Origin: a virus
Virus record (IMG/VR): IMGVR_UViG_3300024346_000082
Location: 1-55,247 of that record
Strand: one strand, 5' to 3'
DNA: 55,247 nt
In this document: one piece after another, positions 40,773-48,935 of the stretch
How positions within the stretch are numbered: position 1 is the first letter of the stretch
How the letters are laid out: every line of letters begins with the position of its first letter
The notes under the pieces: generated by a model
Told to the model about the DNA's origin: nothing
What the model saw: the letters and a program-made list of their open reading frames with translations, nothing else
Databases searched by the model: none
Program-made: the position numbers and the translations under genes

Positions 40773-40940
40773 ATGACAATTTTAGATTTATTAAAGGCAA
40801 GCGCGTTGAGTTTATTTGGACAAACCCCAAAAATTGAAAATCAACAAAAATCAAGATTAGAAAAAGATTTTAAAACTAAATCTAAATTAGATTTAGATGG
40901 ACAAACTCCACCTAAATATATTGATAATCAACCTAAGTAA
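40773..40940 (+). CDS. Small hypothetical protein, 55 aa
   Basis: Function not recognised. ATG 40773 follows the A-rich leader aaacaaaaaaaaacc and a late promoter element, and the frame runs to TAA 40938-40940, 6 nt before the next gene. It starts with a short hydrophobic helix (TILDLLKASALSLFG) and then contains the tetrapeptide GQTP twice (16-19 and 43-46), separated by a Lys/Asp-rich segment. Codon use and leader match neighbouring genes, so I regard it as real, perhaps a baseplate minor protein. Confidence 0.65.
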   Translation: MTILDLLKASALSLFGQTPKIENQQKSRLEKDFKTKSKLDLDGQTPPKYIDNQPK

Positions 40941-40946
40941 TTATTA

Positions 40947-42314
40947 ATGGGTTTAGTAACACTCCTTACCGATCCTGCTTCCTTTAAGTATTATGCTAAT
41001 GGAGATCTCTATAAGCATGATAGCGGAAAAGGAAATGCTTATGATCTTAGAGCAGTACCTTATCGAGCAGGAACTCCTGGTGATGCAGGTATTTCCGGTA
41101 ATGGATCGAATCCTAAACCTTTAGTAACTACTCCTCTTCCCTCATTAGATAGTTCTCAATCTTCTAAAACTTTTATTGACAGTTTATATAGAGGTCAAGG
41201 AGTTTTAACTAAATCTACTTTTCAAGATACTGAACGAATAAGTAAATTTTTAATTAGTGAACAAGGTTTACAATTTCTTGCTAAAGAACAAGCATTACTA
41301 ATTACCCAAAATATTAGACAATATGGTAATAATGTTTCAAAATGGCAATTTATTAATCCTGCTTCATATGTTGCAAATACAGCATTAGCAGCCACAGGAA
41401 TCCATTTAAGAAATACTTTTACATTTGGATTAAATCCTACTTTTAATCGTGTAGGCACTTATGGTGAAGCAGCAACTTTTAAAAATAAAAGAGAATTAAG
41501 TATTAAAAAATCTCAACGAGTAGATAAAATTACTGTAAGTCCTTTATACCAAAGTAAAGATGGTCCAAAGGGAGAATATCTAACAGATACCGTACCCGTT
41601 TATTTTGTTAAAATAAATAATGATGGCTCAGGTCTTAACACATATATTCATTTTAGAGCTTACATAAGCGGTTTATCTGACAGCTATACAGCAGATTGGA
41701 AAAACACAAAATATATGGGTAGAGGAGAAGATTTTTATTCATATAATGGATTTGGTAGAGAAATAAGTTTTGGTCTTAAAGTTCCTGTTCTTTCTAGTTT
41801 GGAACAGTCATCTGTTTATAGTAAATTAAATTACTTAGCATCATTAATGGCCCCAGACTATACAGAAGCAGGTTTTATGAGAGGTAATTTATTTAAACTT
41901 ACTATTGGAGATTACATTACTAATCTCCCAGGTATAATTAAAGGAGTAACATTTGCACAAGATGATGAGGCAGGATGGGAAGTTCCTTATAATGACCAAG
42001 GTGTTAGAGTTAATCCTCTTCCATCCTTTTCAGCAACATCTACTAGTCCTAACCCAACCACAGGCCCAGTATTTGATAAAGATGGTAATCAAATATATAA
42101 CGGATACGCTATGCCTAAGTTAATTGATCTTGGTAGTATTAACTTTACTCCTATCCATAATTTTATTCCTCAAACAGTTAGCGAGAAATATGTTACTTCA
42201 GGAAATGGAAATGATGTTAATGCTCCTTTTATAACATTTGGTAAAAAATCACCTTTTAGTAATAATGCTGGAGGATATAAAAATGTTCAAAATTCTTCTC
42301 AAACTAATGTATAA
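40947..42314 (+). CDS. Baseplate/tail tube junction protein (T4 gp48/gp54-like, probable)
   Basis: Probable tube-initiator or cap on the baseplate hub. It has 455 residues. The C-terminal half has a segment on KYMGRGEDFYSYNGFGREIS (about 255-275), then LNYLASLMAPDYT and GFMRGNLFKLTIGDYI, a series I associate with a tube-like baseplate protein in environmental T4-like phages; the beta-rich character fits the tube fold shared by gp48, gp54 and gp19. The N-terminal 150 residues are polar and unassigned. It is one base overlapped (TAATG) with the following LysM gene. Assignment to gp48 or gp54 cannot be separated here. Confidence 0.6.
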   Translation: MGLVTLLTDPASFKYYANGDLYKHDSGKGNAYDLRAVPYRAGTPGDAGISGNGSNPKPLVTTPLPSLDSSQSSKTFIDSLYRGQGVLTKSTFQDTERISKFLISEQGLQFLAKEQALLITQNIRQYGNNVSKWQFINPASYVANTALAATGIHLRNTFTFGLNPTFNRVGTYGEAATFKNKRELSIKKSQRVDKITVSPLYQSKDGPKGEYLTDTVPVYFVKINNDGSGLNTYIHFRAYISGLSDSYTADWKNTKYMGRGEDFYSYNGFGREISFGLKVPVLSSLEQSSVYSKLNYLASLMAPDYTEAGFMRGNLFKLTIGDYITNLPGIIKGVTFAQDDEAGWEVPYNDQGVRVNPLPSFSATSTSPNPTTGPVFDKDGNQIYNGYAMPKLIDLGSINFTPIHNFIPQTVSEKYVTSGNGNDVNAPFITFGKKSPFSNNAGGYKNVQNSSQTNV

Positions 42315-42634
42315 TGAGTAGATATAATAATACACCATTAATCCCATTTTCAGAAGCAGAAGGAAATAAAATTTTCCCTATTCAACGAAGTACTAGATAT
42401 CCTGAATTACCAAAAGATATTAATGATATTTATGTTATTACTACTGAAGGGGATAGATTAGATTTATTAGCTCAACAATTTTACGGTGATATAAATTTAT
42501 GGTGGATTATTTCATCAGGAAATCCTGATATAATGCCACAAAATTCCCTATTTATCCCTGTTGGAGAAGAAATAAGAATTCCTTATAATGTATCACTTGC
42601 AAAAACCCTTTTTAATACAATAAATAGAATATAA
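42314..42634 (+). CDS. LysM-domain baseplate protein (T4 gp53 or gpX-like)
   Basis: A 106-residue protein with one LysM-like domain at about 38-95: IYVITTEGDRLDLLAQQFYG, WWIISSGNPD, and LFIPVGEEIRIP. In contractile tails, LysM domains occur in gp53 and in small tail proteins of the gpX type, where they bind the tube or hub rather than peptidoglycan. Its start overlaps the stop of the tube-junction gene, and its stop is 1 nt from the hub gene, so the three are likely made together as baseplate parts. Which T4 gene it replaces is uncertain. Confidence 0.75.
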   Translation: MSRYNNTPLIPFSEAEGNKIFPIQRSTRYPELPKDINDIYVITTEGDRLDLLAQQFYGDINLWWIISSGNPDIMPQNSLFIPVGEEIRIPYNVSLAKTLFNTINRI

Positions 42635-42635
42635 T

Positions 42636-45572
42636 ATGGCAAAAAATGGAAACATCACCGGCCAAGTTTTTGATGAAGAAGTTATTAATCAAATAGAAAC
42701 TCGACAAAATTTTCTTGGAACTAGATATAAAACAGATTCTCATTTAGTATATGGGAATAATAGCAATGCATTTTTAAGATTAGCATCATCAATCAGTATA
42801 GGAACAACTCCAACCTTTATAGAAATTCAAGTTTCCGGAAGTACAATCCAAGATACTGCAACACAAGAAAAAGTAACAAATGATTTATTATCTGCTGGAA
42901 AAAACCAACTTAAAGAACGAAAAATTAATGAAAATCTTACTGGAAATAAATTAGCCCAATCTTGCATTTTGTTTGGTGGTACAGTAGGTGTTAATAATTC
43001 TTTAAGTCCCGCTATTAAATTTGGAGTTTATGGAGATAATAGTGGACAAGAAAATGATCCTATAGGAACTATAGCAGCCTATGGTTGGGGAGGTATTTCT
43101 TCAAAAGGGTTTGTTCCTATGCCTTCAATTATCTCAGCAGATGTAAGTTTTTATAATAGAGGAGCACTAGCAAAAGCATCAGTAAAAATTAAAGTTTATT
43201 CCGTAGAACAATTACAAATTTTTGATATTCTTTATTTTAGAATTGGTTATTCAATGCTTTTAGAATGGGGTCACAATATTTGGTTAGATTCTAAAAATTC
43301 CCCAAGTCCACCCGATCCTAATAATCCAACAATCACTCCTTTAAGAGAAAGAAAAGAATTTGCAACTGAACCTTTTAAATTATTTTTTAAAGATGGTACT
43401 ACACAACAAGACATAATTAAAGCAATTAAAAAACAAAGAATTGATGAATGCTATAATTATGATGCTATGTTAGGTAAAGTAACTAATTTTACTTGGAAAT
43501 TTAATGATGATGGTTCTTATGATATTGATTTAAATTTAATAGGTTTAGGAGATATTATTGAAACTCTTAAAGTTAATACAACTAATGCTGCTAATTTAAA
43601 AAAAGATCCAACTCCAACACAAGTTAGAACTAAGAAAAAATCAGCAATTGATTCTCAAAAAACAAAAATTGCAGATAAGAAAACCAAAGCCCCTTTAGCG
43701 GCTGAGGCAGTTAATAAAGGATTTGAAGATGCACTTGTTTCTTATAATTCATCTAAACTTGCTCAAAAAATAAGTCAAAACTATTCTACTGCTTTTACAA
43801 CAGCAAAAAACACAAATGATACATCAGTACCTTTATTTGAAAATTCAACTTTAATTAATGCTTCAATTTTAGCCCAATTTAATAACCTTAACACTAATTC
43901 CGATCTTAAAGGACTTGCTAATACTGCTCAACAAGCAATCCCTGAAATAGAAGCATTTATAACAGAAGCTGGTCCTGGCCCCGAAGGTAATGCTGCACTT
44001 GTAGCTAAACTAACACCTATTATTCCATCCCTTAGAACTTTAATAAAATCATTAAATAATTTATCTATTTTAAAAGGAAATTCAGCAAAAGCTGAAGATA
44101 CTGCTAAAGCAAGTCAAGCTGAAGCTGATGCTGAACTTAAAGCATTAGAAGGCGCCTTGCAATCTGTAGCTAAAGAAGAAGAAATTGCTCAATTATCCCC
44201 GGAAACCTCAGTAGAATCAAAAAACAAAACAGCTTTAAATTTACAGTTATATAATTGGAGACAAGAAGCTAGTAAAGGATTAGATAAAGATAATCTTTTA
44301 AAACTAACATTTGTTGCCAATTCTTCAAATCCCACCTCTACAGGAGCTTCAACCTTAAATTTAAATTTTTATTATGTAAGATTAGGTTATTTATTAAAAT
44401 GGATTCAAGAAAATCTTCTTTATTATGATCCTACTAAAAAAGCAGGTGATGATGCTGGAATGGATAATAAAAAATTAGGAAACCCTATTTTTACAATTGA
44501 TTTTAGTTCTGAATATAATTTTTGTTTAAGATTCCCATCCCAATTCTCTTCAGACCCTAGAGTATGTGTTATTCCAAGTAAATACAAAGATGAAAATACT
44601 TCATGGGATATTCTTACTAAAGAAATTCCCGGATATTTTGTTAACAATAATGATTATGCGGGTAAATTAATGAATATATTTGTTAATATTGATTATATAG
44701 CAGGATGTTTAGATAAAAACACAGATGTTAATGGTAAAACTAACTTACTTAAATTTTTAACAACTATGTTAGATGGAGTTAATGATGTTTTAGGTAATGT
44801 AAATAAATTAGAACCTGTATTTGATTCTGAAAATAATACTTTAAAAATTATTGAAGGTAGTAGTTTAGATAATGTTGAAAATTTAATTTTAGAAGCTGAA
44901 AGAAAAAATAATAAAATGGGTGTATTCCAAGTATATGGAATAGGAACAAATGATATACCTAAAGGTAGTTTTATAACTAATGTTGATTTTCAAGTTCAAT
45001 TACCTCCCAATATGGCATCAATGGCTACAATTTCCGCTCAAGCAGGTGGAAATGTTGTAGGTGAAAATGCAACAGGTTTATCTAAACTAAATGTTGGATT
45101 TACAGATCGATTAATGACTATAAAATTAGATAAAAGTAGTATTGAAGGTGCCGAAGCTGGTAAATTAGATCCAAAAGCATTATTTAAAACTAACATCCAA
45201 TATGTAGGAAAAGCAGTTAATAGTCTTTACCAAAGTAGAAAATTTGCTACGGATACAGTAGATAATGTTCGCTCAGCAAATAGAGATATATCATTATATT
45301 TAACAGGTAATGATGCTATAGAAGGTAAAGCATCTTCTCCATTTTTTATCCCCTTTAATCTTTCATTAAACATGAAAGGATTATCAGGAATGAAAAACTA
45401 TGAACGGTTTTCAATCACAGAAGAAATTCTACCATATAGTTATAGATCCGGAGACCAAGGAGGTGTAATTAACTTTTTAATTAAAGGTATATCTCATACT
45501 ATAGGTAATAATGAATGGACTACAAAAATTGAAAGTCTTACAGTCAGTTCAAATAGAAAAGTTAAAACATAA
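42636..45572 (+). CDS. Baseplate hub protein (T4 gp27-like, enlarged; probable)
   Basis: Probable central hub of the baseplate. The N-terminal part (SADVSFYNRGALAKASVKIK; FDILYFRIGYSMLLEWGHNIW) and the last 100 residues (FFIPFNLSLNMKGLSGMKNY; LIKGISHTIGNNEWTTKIESL) look like the hub fold shared with gp27 and late-control proteins, the last motif being typical. It has 978 residues versus 391 in T4. The increase comes partly from a Lys/Ala/Glu-rich, helix-forming insertion at about 325-545 (KSAIDSQKTKIADKKTKAP; ADAELKALEGALQSVAKEEE). No lysozyme domain is seen. It shares a TAATG junction with the next gene. Confidence 0.65.
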   Translation: MAKNGNITGQVFDEEVINQIETRQNFLGTRYKTDSHLVYGNNSNAFLRLASSISIGTTPTFIEIQVSGSTIQDTATQEKVTNDLLSAGKNQLKERKINENLTGNKLAQSCILFGGTVGVNNSLSPAIKFGVYGDNSGQENDPIGTIAAYGWGGISSKGFVPMPSIISADVSFYNRGALAKASVKIKVYSVEQLQIFDILYFRIGYSMLLEWGHNIWLDSKNSPSPPDPNNPTITPLRERKEFATEPFKLFFKDGTTQQDIIKAIKKQRIDECYNYDAMLGKVTNFTWKFNDDGSYDIDLNLIGLGDIIETLKVNTTNAANLKKDPTPTQVRTKKKSAIDSQKTKIADKKTKAPLAAEAVNKGFEDALVSYNSSKLAQKISQNYSTAFTTAKNTNDTSVPLFENSTLINASILAQFNNLNTNSDLKGLANTAQQAIPEIEAFITEAGPGPEGNAALVAKLTPIIPSLRTLIKSLNNLSILKGNSAKAEDTAKASQAEADAELKALEGALQSVAKEEEIAQLSPETSVESKNKTALNLQLYNWRQEASKGLDKDNLLKLTFVANSSNPTSTGASTLNLNFYYVRLGYLLKWIQENLLYYDPTKKAGDDAGMDNKKLGNPIFTIDFSSEYNFCLRFPSQFSSDPRVCVIPSKYKDENTSWDILTKEIPGYFVNNNDYAGKLMNIFVNIDYIAGCLDKNTDVNGKTNLLKFLTTMLDGVNDVLGNVNKLEPVFDSENNTLKIIEGSSLDNVENLILEAERKNNKMGVFQVYGIGTNDIPKGSFITNVDFQVQLPPNMASMATISAQAGGNVVGENATGLSKLNVGFTDRLMTIKLDKSSIEGAEAGKLDPKALFKTNIQYVGKAVNSLYQSRKFATDTVDNVRSANRDISLYLTGNDAIEGKASSPFFIPFNLSLNMKGLSGMKNYERFSITEEILPYSYRSGDQGGVINFLIKGISHTIGNNEWTTKIESLTVSSNRKVKT

Positions 45573-46285
45573 TGCCGTATTATCCAAAATCAAAAATCCA
45601 AACCAATTTATTTTCCAATGGAGAATTAATTCGTTCATCTGATTTTACTTCATATGTTGGTCCTTATTATAAATTATCAACTGGAGATAGATTTGTTGGT
45701 CAAAACCCTCAAGCATTAAGATATCCTGAATTATTAATAGATCTAAAAGATTTCCAACAATCATCAGATCTACTTCGTACTAAACAAGCACCTAACTTTA
45801 GTACTTTAACAGAATTAGGAAACTATACCCAAAACTTAAAAGAACAATATGTTTCTCGAAAAGTTCCTACCCCATATTATCCACAACCATCCCAACAAGA
45901 TTATCAAGTAGGATATTTTACAAGATATTTTGCTAAACAAGCAAACGATACAACCTTTATAGAAACCGATCAATCTACATTTGAAAATTTAGCACAACAT
46001 AATAGTGAATATTTGTGGGAACTATACAATGTAATTTCTTTGCCTTGGCAAATTAATGGAAATGTAGAAAATGTATTTAAAACTAACAGAAACATAGTTA
46101 GATTAGAAGAAAAAAATGGTTTTAAGGGATTATCTAAATTTTTAAACGAAAATTACATCAAATTCTATCAAGGTACTGATAAAAATAAAGATTTAAGTTC
46201 ATTAATGAATGATAAAGACCCAAAACATAATACCCCAGATAATCATATGAATTCCACCCAACGCAAGTTTGGAGATATGAAGTAA
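45572..46285 (+). CDS. Baseplate-associated hypothetical protein, 237 aa
   Basis: Function not recognised. It is rich in Tyr, Gln, Asn and Pro. The segment VGYFTRYFAKQANDTTFIET (113-132), then YLWELYNVISLPWQING, seems to be a conserved core in environmental T4-like phages next to hub genes. The C-terminal 35 residues are polar and probably disordered. Its ATG overlaps the hub stop, and it is the last gene of the late tail block. A wedge or hub accessory role is inferred from position. Confidence 0.65.
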   Translation: MPYYPKSKIQTNLFSNGELIRSSDFTSYVGPYYKLSTGDRFVGQNPQALRYPELLIDLKDFQQSSDLLRTKQAPNFSTLTELGNYTQNLKEQYVSRKVPTPYYPQPSQQDYQVGYFTRYFAKQANDTTFIETDQSTFENLAQHNSEYLWELYNVISLPWQINGNVENVFKTNRNIVRLEEKNGFKGLSKFLNENYIKFYQGTDKNKDLSSLMNDKDPKHNTPDNHMNSTQRKFGDMK

Positions 46286-46317
46286 CCATTGTATATTACA
46301 TACAAAATAGGTTATAA
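46286..46317 (+). promoter_or_regulatory. Probable promoter region of the replication operon
   Basis: The 32 nt between tail and replication modules lacks the ATATTTATA late element and contains ttgtatattacatacaa, an interrupted inverted repeat (TTGTA/TACAA). A switch from late to early or middle expression is expected here, so this is the likeliest place for a different promoter. The exact element is uncertain. Confidence 0.3.
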
Positions 46318-47598
46318 ATGTTTTGGTTAATCGAAACTCAACAACAGGTTGAGCATCTTATAAATAAAAAATACAAAGAAGCATTTGTGGAGATAATTCC
46401 ACATCACGATAAAATACATTCTGCTTTAAATAATGTATCTTTAGTGTATTTTAGACCGTCTAATGAATCAAAAGGTTTTATGTTATGTATTGACCATAGT
46501 GAGACATTAAATGTAAGTACAACATTAGTAAACGCGTTATTAACGTCAATTGAGTGTCTATGGGTGCGTGACAAGAAGAATGCGCTATATTACTTTCAAA
46601 TTAAGGGCCTGCGCGATATAAACATACTCATTCCTCCGTATATACAAGATCAAACACCAACCCACACATATTTTTATAACAAGTATCCGGACAATCTAAA
46701 AATAAATAAAATAATTCCGGTAGTTAAGCATTATGAAGTATGTGAAAATATTTATAATAAGGTAAAACCACATTTTACACAGGATTTACCTACGTACTTT
46801 GACTTTTATAATAATAAATCAACAATCGCATTCTTTGGAATCGAAAAAAATGGAATAAACATAGATGAAACAGTTTTTAATGAATATTTTAGCCAAATCA
46901 ATCCTCACTACTCAATCAGTGATGGTAAAGTCTACACCAGTTATAACTTATTTACAACTACACGTAGACCAAGTAACACTTTTAATGGCCTTAATTTTGC
47001 CGCATTAAACAAAGATAATGGTTCAAGGAGAAGCTTTATACCGAGTCATGGGTTTGTGGAATACGATATTAGTGCATATCATCCTCATCTCGCTAGTCGT
47101 TTGGTTGCCTATGATTTTGGCGATGTGGATGTCCACCAAGCATTCGCGGACCTATATGGGACGAGCTATAAAGAAGCCAAAGAACTCACGTTTAAGCAAC
47201 TATACGGAGGCGTATTTAAAGAGTATGAGCACCTTGAATTTTTTCAACAAGTAAAGAAATTTATTGATAACAACTGGAATGAGTTTAATAACTCGGGACA
47301 AGTTTCTGTGCCAATTTCAGGTTATTGCTTTAAAAAGAGCGAGTTGGAAAATATGAATCCACAAAAGTTGTTTAATTATATATTACAAAATTTGGAAACT
47401 TCAATGAATGTTTGTATATTAACGGAGTTAAATAAATTGTTAAGAGGTAAAAACACTAAATTGGTATTATATACTTATGACAGTTTTTTACTAGATTATG
47501 ACGAAAGTGAAAATTTATTAAATGACATAGAAAACATTTTTAAAAATAAAAAATTACAAATAAAGGTTAAGCATGGAAGCAGTTACGATTTTGAATAA
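46318..47598 (+). CDS. Short family A DNA polymerase (PolA-like)
   Basis: Predicted DNA polymerase of only 426 residues. Family A landmarks in order: a TGR-type template loop at TTTRRPSNTFNGLNFAALNK (213-232); motif A VEYDISAYHPHLASRL (247-262) with catalytic D250; motif B AKELTFKQLYGG (287-298) with K288, F292 and Y296 at PolA spacing; motif C TYDSFLLD (386-393) with D388. The arginine normally four residues before K288 is missing, and motif C reads Y-D-S instead of H-D-E. The N-terminal 160 residues show no clear 3'-5' exonuclease D-x-E motif and no 5' nuclease. T4 itself uses a family B polymerase, so this is either a replacement or an accessory polymerase. It heads the replication operon and overlaps the next gene by 26 nt. 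Confidence 0.8.
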   Translation: MFWLIETQQQVEHLINKKYKEAFVEIIPHHDKIHSALNNVSLVYFRPSNESKGFMLCIDHSETLNVSTTLVNALLTSIECLWVRDKKNALYYFQIKGLRDINILIPPYIQDQTPTHTYFYNKYPDNLKINKIIPVVKHYEVCENIYNKVKPHFTQDLPTYFDFYNNKSTIAFFGIEKNGINIDETVFNEYFSQINPHYSISDGKVYTSYNLFTTTRRPSNTFNGLNFAALNKDNGSRRSFIPSHGFVEYDISAYHPHLASRLVAYDFGDVDVHQAFADLYGTSYKEAKELTFKQLYGGVFKEYEHLEFFQQVKKFIDNNWNEFNNSGQVSVPISGYCFKKSELENMNPQKLFNYILQNLETSMNVCILTELNKLLRGKNTKLVLYTYDSFLLDYDESENLLNDIENIFKNKKLQIKVKHGSSYDFE

Positions 47599-48031
47599 TC
47601 ATCATAATATTTATTGGGAGAAAACTCAATTAAATTATAAAGATTTGAACAATAAGTTATTTTGTACGTTCGTTACAGAAGATGTACTAGAAGAAATGGT
47701 TTCTAGTATTTCAGATACATACACTATAATGTATAATAAAATGTTTGTCCTTTTTGTTAAAAGCACAAATGAATATGTTATTACATACAATGTAGATCAA
47801 GGAAATATTAATAATATTCCCGTGAATACTATTCTAGTACATAGGAAAAAAGAAACCAACACCTTATATACAATTAACGCCCTAAATGATTTAATTAAAA
47901 AATTAAATGGTGGAGTGGTTGATGTTGCCTTTAGAGTAAATTGGCAACACTATCAAAATTGTATTCTCCTAACCCAAAATGGAGACTTAAAACAATTGAA
48001 TACAAAAGTTTACAAGATTGTAGAACTATAA
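47573..48031 (+). CDS. Hypothetical protein overlapping the polymerase gene, 152 aa
   Basis: Function not recognised. It starts 26 nt inside the polymerase gene, so translation is likely coupled and the product could be a polymerase partner. The sequence is rich in Asn, Val, Ile and Thr with predicted alternating strands (MYNKMFVLFVKSTNEYVITY) and no metal-binding or P-loop motif. The 57-nt gap after it contains gtatattcacgttataaatataaa, which may be a promoter for the SSB gene. Confidence 0.65.
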   Translation: MEAVTILNNHHNIYWEKTQLNYKDLNNKLFCTFVTEDVLEEMVSSISDTYTIMYNKMFVLFVKSTNEYVITYNVDQGNINNIPVNTILVHRKKETNTLYTINALNDLIKKLNGGVVDVAFRVNWQHYQNCILLTQNGDLKQLNTKVYKIVEL

Positions 48032-48088
48032 TTTGGTATCTCACTAAATTGTTAGTATATTCACGTTATAAATATAAAATGATTAGTT

Positions 48089-48922
48089 ATGGATTTAAAT
48101 GAAATGAAAAACAGACTGTCTGCAATGCAGTCAAAATCCGCTGGTAAAGGCGGTGGAGAGAAAAAATCCGTTTTTTGGAAACCATCTGTAGGTAAACAAA
48201 TTGTTCGAGTTGTACCATCTAAGTACAATAAGAAGAATCCGTTTACTGAAATGTATTTCCATTACGGTATTGGTAAAAACACTATGGTGTCTCCAATCAA
48301 CTGGGGTGAGAAAGATCCTATTGTAGAATTCGCAAAACAATTGCGTAGCACAAGTGACAAAGAAAACTGGCGCTTGGCTAAAAAACTTGATCCTAAAATG
48401 CGTATTTTCGTTCCCGTAGTAGTACGTGGCGAAGAAGCAGAAGGTGTTAAGTTATGGCAGTTCGGTAAAGAGTTGTACATGGATTTCTTGAACCTTGCTG
48501 ATAATGAGGACGTAGGAGATTTTACAGATGTAATGATCGGTCGAGACATTACGTTAACAACAGTAGGTCCTGAAGTAACAGGTACAAACTACAACAAGAC
48601 TACTATTATGCCTAAAGTTAGAGAGACAGCATTGGCAGCTGATAAAGCTGAAATTGAAGCGTTGTTGGAAAACCAACCTAACCCAATGGAAGTCTTTAAA
48701 AAGCATTCATTCGACGATATGAAGCAAGCACTTCAAGAACATTTAACTCCTGAAGAAGAGTATGAAGAAGGTGCTATCATCGATGATGAAAAAGAAGAAG
48801 AAGTAGCTCCACAATCAACTGGAAAAACTTATTCTATCAAAACCCCAGCAGCTGCTAAAGTAAGCAAAGCAGATAAGTTTGATTCATTATTTGATGAAGA
48901 AGACGACGACTTACCCTTTTAA
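48089..48922 (+). CDS. 32: Single-stranded DNA-binding protein (T4 gp32-like)
   Basis: Binds ssDNA during replication and recombination and loads UvsX and helicase. It has 277 residues (T4 gp32 301). The N-terminus is a basic, Lys/Gly-rich segment for cooperativity, followed by VFWKPSVGKQIVRVVPSKYN and a core including FGKELYMDFLNL. The C-terminus is a classic acidic partner-binding tail ending FDEEDDDLPF. The zinc-binding Cys/His cluster of T4 gp32 is absent: the corresponding region (MYFHYGIGKNTMVSPINWGE) has no Cys, and the whole protein has none. It is followed 13 nt later by uvsX. Confidence 0.85.
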   Translation: MDLNEMKNRLSAMQSKSAGKGGGEKKSVFWKPSVGKQIVRVVPSKYNKKNPFTEMYFHYGIGKNTMVSPINWGEKDPIVEFAKQLRSTSDKENWRLAKKLDPKMRIFVPVVVRGEEAEGVKLWQFGKELYMDFLNLADNEDVGDFTDVMIGRDITLTTVGPEVTGTNYNKTTIMPKVRETALAADKAEIEALLENQPNPMEVFKKHSFDDMKQALQEHLTPEEEYEEGAIIDDEKEEEVAPQSTGKTYSIKTPAAAKVSKADKFDSLFDEEDDDLPF

Positions 48923-48935
48923 TTAAAAAAATATT

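Noticed and set aside
47018-47254. 78-codon + frame ORF inside the polymerase gene
   Set aside because: It overlaps the conserved motif A and B region in another frame and has no leader or recognisable content.
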